The notes under the pieces: model-generated
Told to the model about the DNA's origin: nothing
Seen by the model: only the letters and a program-made list of their open reading frames with translations
Databases searched by the model: none
Translations under genes and position numbers: made by a program
From: Frateuria sp. Soil773
GTDB lineage: Bacteria; Pseudomonadota; Gammaproteobacteria; Xanthomonadales; Rhodanobacteraceae
Length of the DNA stretch: 64,000 bases
Reading direction: 5' to 3'
NCBI RefSeq assembly: GCF_001428405.1
Contig: NZ_LMSL01000005.1
Span: 1 to 64,000 of the forward strand
Shown: positions 28,061 through 37,594 of the stretch, one piece after another
Numbering within the stretch: position 1 is the stretch's first letter
Layout: each line of letters opens with the position of its first letter

Positions 28061-28947
28061 CGTGCCGTGCCTTTCTGGGACAGTTGCTTGAGGTATTGGC
28101 CGTAGCCGGTCTTGGCCAGCGGCGCGGCCAGCGCCAGCAATTGCTCGGCGTCGATCCAGCCGTTGAGGTAGGCGATCTCCTCCGGACAGCACACCTTCAG
28201 GCCCTGGCGGTTCTCGATGGTCTGGATGTAGTTGCCCGCTTCCATCAGCGACTCGTGCGTACCGGTATCCAGCCAGGCGAAGCCGCGGCCGAGCTGTTCG
28301 AGGTGCAGCGAGTGGTCGTCGAGGTAGCAGCGGTTGAGATCGGTGATCTCCAGCTCGCCGCGCGGGGACGGCTTCAGCGCGGCGGCGTAGTCGCAGGCGC
28401 GGCCGTCGTAGAAATACAGCCCGGTGACGGCGTAGTGCGACTTCGGCTGCGCGGGCTTCTCTTCCAGGCCGACCACCTTGCCGGCGGCGTCGAACTCGGC
28501 CACGCCGTAGCGCTCCGGGTCGCGCACCCAGTAGCCGAACACGGTGGCGCCGTGGTCGCGGGCGGCGGCACGCTTCAGCCGCTCGGTGAGGCCGTGGCCG
28601 TAGAAGATGTTGTCGCCCAGCACCAGGCAACTGGGCTGGCCGGCGATGAAGTCGCGGCCGATGGTGAAGGCCTGCGCCAGGCCGTCGGGCGAGGGCTGCA
28701 CCGCGTAGCGGATGTCCAGGCCCCACTGCGAGCCGTCGCCCAGCAGGCGCTGGAACAGTGCCTGCTCGTGCGGGGTGTTGATCACCAGCACCTCGCGGAT
28801 GCCGGCCAGCATCAGGGTGGCCAGCGGGTAGAAGATCATCGGCTTGTCGTACACCGGCAGCAGTTGCTTGCTCACCGCCTGGGTGATCGGGTACAGCCGG
28901 GTGCCGGAGCCGCCGGCGAGGATGAGGCCCTTGCGTGCCGCGGTCAT
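28057..28947 (-). CDS. rmlA: glucose-1-phosphate thymidylyltransferase
   Basis: A 296-residue nucleotidyltransferase joining glucose-1-phosphate and dTTP. It has [17 protein letters not shown], the [21 protein letters not shown] segment, [11 protein letters not shown], and [22 protein letters not shown]. The start overlaps the rmlB stop (ATGA). The product dTDP-glucose feeds rmlB, giving dTDP-4-keto-6-deoxyglucose. That intermediate is shared by rhamnose synthesis and, by my reading, by the WecE/WecD-like pair at 46-48 kb. Confidence 0.97.
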   Translation of the reverse strand: MTAARKGLILAGGSGTRLYPITQAVSKQLLPVYDKPMIFYPLATLMLAGIREVLVINTPHEQALFQRLLGDGSQWGLDIRYAVQPSPDGLAQAFTIGRDFIAGQPSCLVLGDNIFYGHGLTERLKRAAARDHGATVFGYWVRDPERYGVAEFDAAGKVVGLEEKPAQPKSHYAVTGLYFYDGRACDYAAALKPSPRGELEITDLNRCYLDDHSLHLEQLGRGFAWLDTGTHESLMEAGNYIQTIENRQGLKVCCPEEIAYLNGWIDAEQLLALAAPLAKTGYGQYLKQLSQKGTAR

Positions 28948-29993
28948 TGGCCGAGCCGCTCCATGCGATAGCTGCCGTCGAGCACGCGCTGCACCCACGG
29001 CTGGTTGGCGAGGTACCAGTCGACCGTGGCCGCGATGCCGCTCTCGAAGGTCTGCGAGGGCTTCCAGCCCAGTTCGCGCTGCAGCTTGCTGGAATCGATG
29101 GCGTAGCGGCGATCGTGGCCGGGGCGGTCCTTCACGTAGGCGATCAGCGATTCGCGGGGGCGGCCATCGGCCAGCGGATGGCGCTGGTCGAGCAGGGTGC
29201 AGATCGCCTTCACCACGGTGATATTGGTGCGCTCGGCGTTGCCGCCCACGTTGTAGGTTTCGCCCACGCGGCCGGCCTCCAGCACGCGGCGGATCGCGCT
29301 GCAGTGGTCGCCCACGAACAGCCAGTCGCGGATGTTCAGCCCGTCGCCGTAGACCGGCAGCGCCTCGCCGGCCAGCGCCTTCTGGATCACCAGCGGAATC
29401 AGCTTCTCGGGAAACTGGAACGGCCCGTAGTTGTTCGAGCAGTTGGTGGTCAGGACCGGCAGGCCGTAGGTGTGGTGGAAGGCGCGCACCAGGTGGTCCG
29501 ACGCGGCCTTCGAGGCCGAGTACGGCGAGTTGGGCGCGTAGGGCGTCTGCTCGGTGAACTGGCCTTCCGCGCCCAGCGAGCCGTAGACCTCGTCGGTCGA
29601 CACGTGCAGGAAACGGAAGGCGTCGCGGGCCTCGCCCTCCAGGTCGCGCCAGTAGTCGCGCGCGCACTCCAGCAGTCCCAGTGTGCCCACGACATTGGTT
29701 TCGACGAACGCGGCCGGGCCGTCGATCGAGCGGTCCACGTGCGACTCGGCGGCGAAGTTCACGATCGCGTCGGGGCGATGCTCGGCGAGCAGGCGGGCCA
29801 CCAGCGCGCGGTCGCCGATGTCGCCCTGCACGAACACGTGGCGGTCGTTGCCTTCGAGCGAGGCCAGCGTGTCCGGATTCCCGGCGTAGGTGAGCTTGTC
29901 CAGGTTGACCACGCGCAGGCCGTCGGCTACCGCCTGCAGCACGAAATTGGCGCCGATGAAGCCGGCTCCGCCGGTGACTAAGAGAAGGGGCAT
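28944..29993 (-). CDS. rmlB: dTDP-glucose 4,6-dehydratase
   Basis: A 349-residue extended SDR enzyme making dTDP-4-keto-6-deoxyglucose. It has [30 protein letters not shown], the HVSTDEVYG substrate segment, and the catalytic [27 protein letters not shown] and [12 protein letters not shown] follow. First gene of the rmlBACD-xanB operon. The intergenic gap to the divergent metB-like gene (175 bp) must hold promoters for both directions. Confidence 0.97.
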   Translation of the reverse strand: MPLLLVTGGAGFIGANFVLQAVADGLRVVNLDKLTYAGNPDTLASLEGNDRHVFVQGDIGDRALVARLLAEHRPDAIVNFAAESHVDRSIDGPAAFVETNVVGTLGLLECARDYWRDLEGEARDAFRFLHVSTDEVYGSLGAEGQFTEQTPYAPNSPYSASKAASDHLVRAFHHTYGLPVLTTNCSNNYGPFQFPEKLIPLVIQKALAGEALPVYGDGLNIRDWLFVGDHCSAIRRVLEAGRVGETYNVGGNAERTNITVVKAICTLLDQRHPLADGRPRESLIAYVKDRPGHDRRYAIDSSKLQRELGWKPSQTFESGIAATVDWYLANQPWVQRVLDGSYRMERLGQ

Positions 29994-30110
29994 CGTTTGA
30001 GATACGCTCCGGGACTAAGACTTTGCATTGTGGCATGGCGGCCGCGTGGAGAGTCTGCCGGCGTTCATGGTCCGCAGGGCGAATGTTAAGGCTGGGCGGG
30101 GTTTCGGGGT

Positions 30111-30116
30111 TAGAAT
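30111..30116 (+). promoter_or_regulatory. candidate -10 box of metB
   Basis: TAGAAT followed by GGCCGG, 53 bp before the metB ATG, in the divergent rmlB/metB gap. The same TAnAAT-CG form appears before other genes here. No clear -35 at 17 bp. Confidence 0.4.
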
Positions 30117-30168
30117 GGCCGGTCCCCCATGCGGCCAGGGTCTCGTGCCGCCTTCGTTCGGTATCGCC

Positions 30169-31341
30169 ATGAGCAAGCAGCCAACCCTATCCCGACTCGG
30201 CCTTGGAACCCGCGCCATCCACGCCGGCCAGCATCCGGATCCGTCTACCGGCGCGATCATGACGCCGATCTACGCGACTTCCACCTACGTGCAGGAGAGC
30301 CCCGGTAGGCATAAGGGGTACGAATACTCGCGCACGCAGAATCCAACGCGCATGGCCTATGAACGCTGCGTGGCGGACCTGGAGGGCGGCGTTTCCGGTT
30401 TCGCGTTCGCGTCTGGCATGGCTGCGTCTTCGACCGTGCTCGAATTGCTCGACGGTGGCGATCATGTGATCGCGATGGACGATCTTTACGGCGGCAGCTA
30501 TCGGTTGTTCGAGCGCGTGCGCCGGCGCAGCGCCGGCCTGGATTTCAGTTTCGTCGACCTGTGCGACCTTGCCGCCTTCGAGGGCGCAATCGGATCAAGG
30601 ACCAGGATGGTGTGGATCGAGACGCCCACCAACCCGTTGCTCAAGATCGTTGATATAGCCGCCGTCGCAGAGATCGCCTGCCGCCATGGGCTGATTGTCG
30701 TGGTGGACAACACTTTTGCATCGCCGGTGCTGCAGCGTCCGCTGGAGCTGGGAGCACAGGTCGTCGTCCATTCGGCGACCAAGTACCTCAACGGCCATTC
30801 CGACATGGTGGGTGGAATGGCTGTCGCTGGCGACGAAGCCTTGGCGGAGAAGCTGGCCTTCCTGCAGAACTCCATCGGGGCTGTACAGGGGCCATTCGAT
30901 AGCTTTCTTGCCTTGCGCGGACTCAAGACCTTGCACTTGCGCATGAAGACGCATTGTGAGAACGCTCTTGCCCTGGCCGAATGGCTCGATTCCCATCCCG
31001 CGGTCGAGCGTGTGGCTTATCCTGGACTGAAGTCGCACCCCCAGCACGCCTTGGCAAAGCGGCAGATGCATGGCTTCGGCGGGATGGTGTCCATCTGGCT
31101 GAAAGGCGGTGCGGAAGCTGCCACGAGCCTGTGCGAACGGACCGAACTGTTCGCGCTGGCCGAGTCGCTTGGTGGGGTGGAAAGCCTGATCAACCACCCG
31201 GCGATCATGACGCATGCCTCGGTGCCGCCGACGCGCCGTGCCGAGCTTGGCATCGACGACAACCTGGTGAGGCTCAGCGTGGGCGTGGAGGATGTCGGCG
31301 ATCTGCGCAGCGAGCTGGATGGCATCCTGTCGGCGCTTTGA
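30169..31341 (+). CDS. metB: cystathionine gamma-synthase/lyase family PLP enzyme
   Basis: A 390-residue Cys/Met-metabolism PLP enzyme. It has [42 protein letters not shown], the [11 protein letters not shown] substrate site, and the PLP lysine in [38 protein letters not shown] ends the core. Gamma-synthase versus gamma-lyase cannot be settled from sequence. With a CBS enzyme in the same window, a lyase (reverse transsulfuration) is quite possible, while the position matches the gene called metB at the left edge of the Xanthomonas lps locus. The ATG at 30169 is chosen over a longer frame. Confidence 0.93.
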   Translation: MSKQPTLSRLGLGTRAIHAGQHPDPSTGAIMTPIYATSTYVQESPGRHKGYEYSRTQNPTRMAYERCVADLEGGVSGFAFASGMAASSTVLELLDGGDHVIAMDDLYGGSYRLFERVRRRSAGLDFSFVDLCDLAAFEGAIGSRTRMVWIETPTNPLLKIVDIAAVAEIACRHGLIVVVDNTFASPVLQRPLELGAQVVVHSATKYLNGHSDMVGGMAVAGDEALAEKLAFLQNSIGAVQGPFDSFLALRGLKTLHLRMKTHCENALALAEWLDSHPAVERVAYPGLKSHPQHALAKRQMHGFGGMVSIWLKGGAEAATSLCERTELFALAESLGGVESLINHPAIMTHASVPPTRRAELGIDDNLVRLSVGVEDVGDLRSELDGILSAL

Positions 31342-31410
31342 AGCGGCGGACAGGGAAACAATAATCGAATAAGGCCGGCAAAGCGCCAGTCGCTTCCGGG
31401 ATGGAAGACC

Positions 31411-32238
31411 GTGAATCCATATGCCACTCACCGATTGAGCCCGCTGTTCGCCCTGCGTTCCCTGGCAGGGCATCGGCGGCTGATTTTCGAAATGGTCAAG
31501 CGCGAAGTCATCGGCCGGTACCGCGGAGCGATGATGGGGCTGCTCTGGTCGTTCTTCACGCCGGTATTGATGCTGATCGTCTATACGTTCGTTTTCAGTG
31601 TGGTCTTCAAGGCGCGCTGGGGCGGTGGGACCGGTTCGCGCGCGGAATTCGCGATTGTCCTTTTCGCGGGAATGATCGTTTTCAATCTTTTTTCGGAGTG
31701 CATCAATCGGGCGCCGAGCCTTGTGATAGCCAATCCGAACTACGTCAAGAAGGTCATCTTTCCGCTTGAGATATTGCCAGTCGTCGCCTTTGGCTCGGCA
31801 CTCTTCCATTTCTTCGTGAGCGTGCTCGTCTGGCTTTTGTTCTACGTTATCATTTTCGGGATACCGCATATCGGTATCCTGTGGCTTCCGGTCGTCCTGT
31901 TGCCGCTGGCGTTGTTCAGCGTGGGGATTTCATGGTGCCTGGCCTCACTTGGAGTCTTCCTGCGGGACGTTGGACAGGTGATCGGGGTGATCACGACGAT
32001 ATTGATGTTCATGTCGCCGATTTTCTATTCGATAGAATCGCTGCCGGAGAAGTTTCGCGGATTCATGTACCTGAGCCCGGTTACTTATTTCGTGGAGCAG
32101 ACCCGGGACGTGCTGTTCTGGAACAAGGGCGTGCATTGGGAGCCTTGGTGCAAGATGATGCTGCTATCGATGGCCATTGCCGCGCTGGGCTTTGCATGGT
32201 TCCAGAAGACCAGGAAGGGTTTTGCCGATGTCATCTGA
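31411..32238 (+). CDS. wzm: ABC-2 type polysaccharide export permease
   Basis: A 275-residue inner-membrane permease of the Wzm/RfbD family that exports undecaprenyl-linked O-antigen together with an ATPase. It starts at GTG 31411. The N-terminal amphipathic part FEMVKREVIGRYRGAMMGLLWSFFTPVLML is typical. It has about six membrane helices and the family's late YLSPVTYFVEQTRDVLFW. It overlaps the wzt gene by 11 bp. Third-position GC is lower than in the flanking housekeeping genes, in line with horizontal acquisition of the island. Confidence 0.93.
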   Translation: MNPYATHRLSPLFALRSLAGHRRLIFEMVKREVIGRYRGAMMGLLWSFFTPVLMLIVYTFVFSVVFKARWGGGTGSRAEFAIVLFAGMIVFNLFSECINRAPSLVIANPNYVKKVIFPLEILPVVAFGSALFHFFVSVLVWLLFYVIIFGIPHIGILWLPVVLLPLALFSVGISWCLASLGVFLRDVGQVIGVITTILMFMSPIFYSIESLPEKFRGFMYLSPVTYFVEQTRDVLFWNKGVHWEPWCKMMLLSMAIAALGFAWFQKTRKGFADVI

Positions 32239-33556
32239 AAATGTCATCGAGATCGGCGGCCTCGGCAAGTGCTACCAGGTGTACGACAAACCTCGCGATA
32301 GGCTCTTGCAGATGCTTTTCGGCCGGAATGGGAAAAGCTATTACAAGGAGTTCTGGGCGCTTCGCGACATAAGTTTCGCTATTCCCAAGGGGAAGGTGTA
32401 CGGCATTCTGGGGAAAAACGGCGCTGGCAAGTCGACCCTCCTCCAGGTCATCTGCGGGACGCTGGCGCCTACGACGGGCACCGTGGCGGTCAAGGGCAAG
32501 GTCGCGGCATTGCTCGAGCTGGGATCAGGGTTCAATCCGGAGTTCACCGGCATCGAGAACATCTACATGAACGCCCAGTTGCTCGGCCTCAGGCGCGAAC
32601 AGGTGGATGCGAAACTGGAACAGATCATCGCCTTCGCTGATATCGGCGACTACGTGCACCAGCCGGTGAAGACGTATTCCAGCGGTATGTTCGCCCGTCT
32701 GGCATTTTCGGTAACGATCCACGTTGAGCCGGACATCCTCATTGTCGACGAGGCGCTGAGCGTGGGCGATGCGTGGTTCCAGCACAAGAGCATGGCCCGG
32801 ATGCGCAAGCTGATGGAAAGCGGATGCACGGTGCTCTTCGTCAGCCACTCGATCGATGCGGTGCGTGCGTTGTGCGACCACGCCATCTGGATCGAGTCCG
32901 GAAAAGTGAAGATGCAGGGCGGAGTGACGGAGGTCACCAACGCCTACATGAACGACGTGTTCATCGAGCATAACCGTATCGTGCTGGAGTCGATGGCCAG
33001 CGATGTACTGACATTGCCGGAAGTCGGCGACAAGTCTGCAGAGTCGGGGCCCATGCCTGGCGGCGAAGTTTGCGAGGCAGTGGAATCCGAGGCACCAGCC
33101 CCCGCACCGAATGATGGCTCCGTATTGCAGATCGAATCCCTGCAGATACTGGACGCGCAAGGCAAGCCGACGAGCAAGGTCGAGCAAGGCGAGAATTTCT
33201 CGCTTGCGCTCGACGTGATGTTCCACAAGAGCCTGAGAAATGTAAGCGCCGGCTTTCTGATCAAGGACCAGTTCGGACAGGAACTCACGGGCGAGAGCAT
33301 CTTCAACACCTATCGCCGGAGCATGGACGTTCGGGCCGGACAGCGGGTCCGTATCCGTTTCTCGTCGAGCATGCTGCTACGCGGTGGACAGTCGTACAGC
33401 GTTGCCATCCGAATCAATCAGGTCAGCAAATGGGACCGAAGCGACAATATGGTCATCTACGCCGATGAGCTTGCGCTGGTCTTCGACGTGCTGGCCGATA
33501 GCAACGACCCCATGTGGTTCAAGTTCCGCATGCCCTTCCAGGTGACATACCAATGA
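32228..33556 (+). CDS. wzt: O-antigen export ATPase with C-terminal carbohydrate-binding domain
   Basis: A 442-residue ABC ATPase. Residues ~1-250 form the nucleotide-binding domain: Walker A GKNGAGKST, TYSSGMFARLAF signature region, Walker B ILIVDEAL and SVGDAWFQHKSMARM. After a Ser/Glu/Pro-rich linker, residues ~290-440 form a Wzt C-terminal beta-sandwich (LQILDAQGKPTSKVEQGENFSLALDV read in parts, ending WFKFRMPFQVTYQ). In E. coli O8/O9a systems that domain binds the modified non-reducing end of the glycan. Its presence implies a capped, length-controlled O-polysaccharide. The ATG at 32228 is inside the wzm 3' end. Confidence 0.94.
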   Translation: MSSENVIEIGGLGKCYQVYDKPRDRLLQMLFGRNGKSYYKEFWALRDISFAIPKGKVYGILGKNGAGKSTLLQVICGTLAPTTGTVAVKGKVAALLELGSGFNPEFTGIENIYMNAQLLGLRREQVDAKLEQIIAFADIGDYVHQPVKTYSSGMFARLAFSVTIHVEPDILIVDEALSVGDAWFQHKSMARMRKLMESGCTVLFVSHSIDAVRALCDHAIWIESGKVKMQGGVTEVTNAYMNDVFIEHNRIVLESMASDVLTLPEVGDKSAESGPMPGGEVCEAVESEAPAPAPNDGSVLQIESLQILDAQGKPTSKVEQGENFSLALDVMFHKSLRNVSAGFLIKDQFGQELTGESIFNTYRRSMDVRAGQRVRIRFSSSMLLRGGQSYSVAIRINQVSKWDRSDNMVIYADELALVFDVLADSNDPMWFKFRMPFQVTYQ

Positions 33557-35691
33557 ATGGTGCCGACGTAAGCGTCGTCCTCAACCTGCATCGCGAAGCG
33601 CTGCTTCTAGCGCCGACTTTGCGTTCGTTGCATGCCTGTGCGCAGGAGGCTGGCAGAAACGGCATTACCGTAGAAATGGTGGTGGTTTTCGATCGCTCGG
33701 ACGATGCGACCCGCGAAGTGTTCCGCTCGATCCCGCTGCCTGCCTTTTGCCGGGTGGAAGAAGTGGAGGCCGATGTCGGTTCGCTTGGGCTTGCCAGGAA
33801 CGTCGGCATCGAGCGGGCTCGCGGTGAATTCGTCTGGACGGCGGATGCCGACGACCTGCTTTCGTCCAACTGCATCGTCGCGCTGCTCGATAAGGCACGT
33901 CAGCACCCTCGCCCCGAGGTGGCGGTTTTCATGGAATACCTGTGCGCCTTCGGCGACCAGTACCATGTTTGCCGTTATGTCGGGTCGGAATACCTGACGG
34001 CTGCCGATTACGCTTTTCAGCATCCTTACGGATCGAGGATCTTCGTCCGGCGCGCTGCCTTCGATTTGGTCCGGTACGACGATTTGCGTGTGACCTCGGG
34101 ATTCGCCTACGAAGACTGGTTCATGAACTGCGAACTGCGCGCCATCGGCTACGACATGGCCGTGGCTCCGGACACGGTTTTCTTCTACCGGCAGCGGGCA
34201 GGCAGCCTGCTCAGACAGGCAGATGCTGCCTCGGTGCGACTCATTCCGCACAGCCGGCTTTTCGACGTCGAAACCTTCCTGGCTGATATGCAGGCCTGCC
34301 GCGAGCGGGTCGGTAGCTGGGATCGCTTCATGAAGAAGCGGAACGAAATTTTCGAAAGCAACAACACCCGCAGTTTCATGGCATCGGAAAAACTCGTAGG
34401 TTTCATGCGCGACGCAATGCGCCTCGAGCCCGAGATCGAACCAAACCGGGTGGAGGTGGCGGACAGCTATGGTCCAATACCCTGGAATCCCCGGCATTGG
34501 GGCATGCAGCTGGAAAATCTCTACAGGATGGTGGGCAAAGAAAAGTTCACCGATGTAGTGCTATTGCCGTGGCTGAAGCCTGGCGGAGCGGAAAAGTTCA
34601 TACTGCAGGTACTCGAGGAAATCGGGGCCAAGGACCCGGGGGCCAGATTCCTGGTGATTACCGGGGAGTCAGCCAAGGTCCATGAATGGGCGAAGAAGCT
34701 GCCCAGGAACGCAGTCTTCATCGATGCCCACAATGCGTTCCCGCTCCTGGACGAGAAAGAGTGCCGCCAGATGCTGCTGCGGGCGATGCTGGCAGTGAGC
34801 GAGGATGGTGCCCGGCTGCATCTGAAATCGTCGGTGTTCGCCCATCGGATGCTGGACGCTTATGCTCCCGTGCTGGCCGGCAAGTTCCGCACCGTCTACT
34901 ATCGTTTCAGTGATGGAACATATGCCTGGCGTGGTGAGCGGCTGCGCGGCCCATGGGGTATCAACCACATGCGGCGCCATCTCGGCGGATTCTGGAAAGT
35001 CGTGTGCGATTGCAATGCGATTGCGGACTATGACCGTACTTTCCTGGGCATCCTGGGTTCCAAGTACGAGACGATTTACGCCAGGTGCGATCCCAAGCCG
35101 GCGGGAGACAAATCGTCACAGCCGAAGCGGCGCCTGCTCTGGGCATCGCGGGTTGCCCCCGAGAAGCGGCCGGAATTGCTCGTGCGGATCGCTGCAGCCT
35201 TGAAGGACGCGGGAATCGATGTGGTGATCGACGCCTATGGAGCGACATGCGACGGGCTCCATCCACGGGATCTGTTCGATCGGCAGTCTGGCATCGTTTA
35301 TTACGGTTCGTTCTCGTCGTTCTCGGCCTTGCCCATCGAGTCGTACGATGCTTTCCTGTACACGAGTGCCTATGACGGCCTGCCCAACGTCCTGCTCGAA
35401 GCCCTGGCGGCGGGTCTGCCCGTCATTGCGCCGGACGTGGGCGGCGTCAAGGAAGCGGTCGTCAGCGGTACCACCGGATGGTTGGTCCAGGCGGAAGACG
35501 ACGATACCCTGGTCCGCCATTATGTCGATGCCATCCGGGAGCTTTACGCGGATTGGTCCGTGGCCGCGGAAATGGCGTCCAACGGGCGGCATTTGATCGC
35601 TCATCGCCACGGCGTCGAAGCGTTCACGCAACGCGTGGCCGAAGCTTTCGACCTCGGCCTCGACTGCGACGAAACGAAGAAGGTGGCCTGA
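33553..35691 (+). CDS. two-domain glycosyltransferase (GT2 + GT4)
   Basis: A 712-residue cytoplasmic glycosyltransferase overlapping wzt by ATGA. Residues ~1-260 are a GT-A (GT2) domain: DVSVVLNLHREALLLAPTLRSL, VGSLGLARNVGIERARGE and the metal-binding TADADD. Residues ~345-705 are a GT-B (GT4) domain: LLPWLKPGGAEKFI, LLWASRVAPEKRPELLVRIA and the C-terminal nucleotide-sugar loop LLEALAAGLPVIAPDVGG. The two domains match, one each, the two separate proteins encoded on the minus strand at 39040-39795 and 37595-39043. It probably adds two successive sugars to the O-antigen repeat; the sugars cannot be told from sequence. Confidence 0.9.
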   Translation: MNGADVSVVLNLHREALLLAPTLRSLHACAQEAGRNGITVEMVVVFDRSDDATREVFRSIPLPAFCRVEEVEADVGSLGLARNVGIERARGEFVWTADADDLLSSNCIVALLDKARQHPRPEVAVFMEYLCAFGDQYHVCRYVGSEYLTAADYAFQHPYGSRIFVRRAAFDLVRYDDLRVTSGFAYEDWFMNCELRAIGYDMAVAPDTVFFYRQRAGSLLRQADAASVRLIPHSRLFDVETFLADMQACRERVGSWDRFMKKRNEIFESNNTRSFMASEKLVGFMRDAMRLEPEIEPNRVEVADSYGPIPWNPRHWGMQLENLYRMVGKEKFTDVVLLPWLKPGGAEKFILQVLEEIGAKDPGARFLVITGESAKVHEWAKKLPRNAVFIDAHNAFPLLDEKECRQMLLRAMLAVSEDGARLHLKSSVFAHRMLDAYAPVLAGKFRTVYYRFSDGTYAWRGERLRGPWGINHMRRHLGGFWKVVCDCNAIADYDRTFLGILGSKYETIYARCDPKPAGDKSSQPKRRLLWASRVAPEKRPELLVRIAAALKDAGIDVVIDAYGATCDGLHPRDLFDRQSGIVYYGSFSSFSALPIESYDAFLYTSAYDGLPNVLLEALAAGLPVIAPDVGGVKEAVVSGTTGWLVQAEDDDTLVRHYVDAIRELYADWSVAAEMASNGRHLIAHRHGVEAFTQRVAEAFDLGLDCDETKKVA

Positions 35692-35696
35692 AGCCC

Positions 35697-37550
35697 ATGC
35701 ACTTGTATTTGTATGCGGACGACGAAAGCATCGAGGTCCTTGGTGCGCAGCGTCCCAAGGCCCTGTTGATCGGCAGCGACTTTGGCTACGGGAATTTCGG
35801 CGACGTCCTGCAGCACAAAGGAGCGATATCGCGCGTCAAGGCCGCTTCAGGACTTGCCGCGGTTTCGATATTGACGCTGGATGCCATTTCCAGATACGTC
35901 GATACCGGGGCGCTCCGCAAGGACTATGGGGCGGATGCCCTCGCGTTTGTCTCCGAAATGCCGATCGCGTCCGAAACGGCCGCGCAATTGCAGCTGCGCG
36001 AAGTCGCGGTCCTACGCAACGTTTCGTACATTCAGCTTTATGGCGGGGGTTTTCTGAACGAGATGTGGGGCGACTTCGTTCTCGGGGTCGCCGAGTATTT
36101 CCTCGAGCGCTTGCCCGGCGCTGCTTACGTCATATCCGGACAGCAAATTGCTGGCGCCTATGCGTCGCGGGTTCGCGACCATGTAGCCAGGTTCAAGCCG
36201 CAGATGCTGGGGGTCAGGGACCGGAATTCCGCCGGTCTCATGGCCGACCAGGGCATGCGTGCGGACTTCTCTTTCGACGACGCCGTAGAGCCGCTTCTGG
36301 AGTTGCACCACAAGCTGGGTCTGCAAGCGGGTGAAGGTGCCTTCGTCCATCTGAACACGTCGGGCTACACCGGCAACGACGGCGCGATGGACGAAATGGT
36401 TGCCCATTTGCGCCTGGTTGCCGACCGCGTCGGCTCCGAAAAGCCGACCCTTCTCCACGCATTCCAGGATGCCAGGGAGGAAGTGGTGGATTCGATCGAG
36501 ACGGTGAAGCGGCTCGAATCGGGATTCCCTTTCACCGACGTCGAGACCGTGATGCTTGTTGCCGCGATCATGGAAAGCGGGCATCCAGGAAACATGCGTG
36601 TGCTGACTGGGCGATTCGGGTACTCGAGTTCCTATCATGTGACGCTTTGGCTCCAGCTTGCCGGCATTCCCTGCTGGTTGCGAGGCAGCAACGAATACTA
36701 CCGGCAGAAGAGGGCAGCTCTGGGCATCGAGGGGAGGTTCGAGGACTTCCTGGAACAGATGCATTGCCCCGACCACCGCGAGAACCTGCACGAGAGATCG
36801 CAATGGGTCGCGCGGCTCGAGCATATCCTCGGTCGCGCGGAACTGATGGAGAACAGGATCGCCTGGGAGAGAAGCAACCGTGCCACGCCGGAGCGCACCT
36901 TCAACTTCAAGGGCGAACCGAGGATGGAGGAGCGTCTGAACCAGGCATGGCAGGCCGCCGAAGGCAACCGCCAGGAAAACGAGCGGTTACGAGCGCTATT
37001 GGAAGGCGACACGGATGGGACTGGTGCGCAGGATCCGGTCAGGCAGAGTCGCCATGAAGGCGGATTGGACGTGCTCTTCGCGCGGTTCGAGAAAGCGGTG
37101 ATGGCCAGCGCCAAGCTCGAAATCGAATTGCTCCATAGTGCCGAGAAAATCGGGGAACTGGAGCAGGGGCTGGCCCGGGAGCGCGCGCTGGCGGAAGCCT
37201 TGAAGAGCCGACTGGAAGAGACCGAGTTGCGCATGCAGGCATGCAATAGGCAACTGACCGAGGTCGGCACGGACGCGAGGTACTACCGCGAGCAGTACCT
37301 GTCGATGCAGTCCGGACTGCAGCAGGCGGCAGTCTGTGCCGAGCAATTGCGGCAGATCACGAGCAGCCGTTCGTGGCGTATCACGCGCCCGCTCCGGGTC
37401 GCCAATCGCTTCCTTGCCACCAGGCGCTTCGACCCCGCGGGCGAGGTCGGCGTGTACGCCATGCTGCGAATCGTTGCAGAGAAGCTGCCGATCAAGGCGA
37501 GGTGGAGATCCGCGGCTGGGCGCACATTGCGACGGTTCCGCCGGCGCTGA
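35697..37550 (+). CDS. polysaccharide pyruvyl transferase family protein with coiled-coil extension
   Basis: A 617-residue protein starting five bases after the upstream gene. Residues ~20-400 resemble the polysaccharide pyruvyl transferase (CsaB/WcaK) GT-B fold: KALLIGSDFGYGNFGDVLQHKG, YIQLYGGGFLNEMWGD, LGVRDRNSAGLM and later SSSYHVTLWLQLAGIPC. Residues ~420-580 are a charged coiled coil. The end carries SRSWRITRPLRVANRF, a tail seen in many O-antigen glycosyltransferases, followed by a basic stretch. It may add pyruvate ketals or a related terminal group, which would suit a Wzt that reads chain ends. Specific reaction uncertain. Confidence 0.82.
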   Translation: MHLYLYADDESIEVLGAQRPKALLIGSDFGYGNFGDVLQHKGAISRVKAASGLAAVSILTLDAISRYVDTGALRKDYGADALAFVSEMPIASETAAQLQLREVAVLRNVSYIQLYGGGFLNEMWGDFVLGVAEYFLERLPGAAYVISGQQIAGAYASRVRDHVARFKPQMLGVRDRNSAGLMADQGMRADFSFDDAVEPLLELHHKLGLQAGEGAFVHLNTSGYTGNDGAMDEMVAHLRLVADRVGSEKPTLLHAFQDAREEVVDSIETVKRLESGFPFTDVETVMLVAAIMESGHPGNMRVLTGRFGYSSSYHVTLWLQLAGIPCWLRGSNEYYRQKRAALGIEGRFEDFLEQMHCPDHRENLHERSQWVARLEHILGRAELMENRIAWERSNRATPERTFNFKGEPRMEERLNQAWQAAEGNRQENERLRALLEGDTDGTGAQDPVRQSRHEGGLDVLFARFEKAVMASAKLEIELLHSAEKIGELEQGLARERALAEALKSRLEETELRMQACNRQLTEVGTDARYYREQYLSMQSGLQQAAVCAEQLRQITSSRSWRITRPLRVANRFLATRRFDPAGEVGVYAMLRIVAEKLPIKARWRSAAGRTLRRFRRR

Positions 37551-37594
37551 CGCGGAAAGGGCCTCGCGGGGCGGCGGCGAGTGCTGCGCGAGGA

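Noticed and set aside
29994-30168. MetJ boxes upstream of metB
   Set aside because: AGACTTTG and AGAGTCTG are present but not adjacent, and they match the consensus poorly. Not enough to call an operator.
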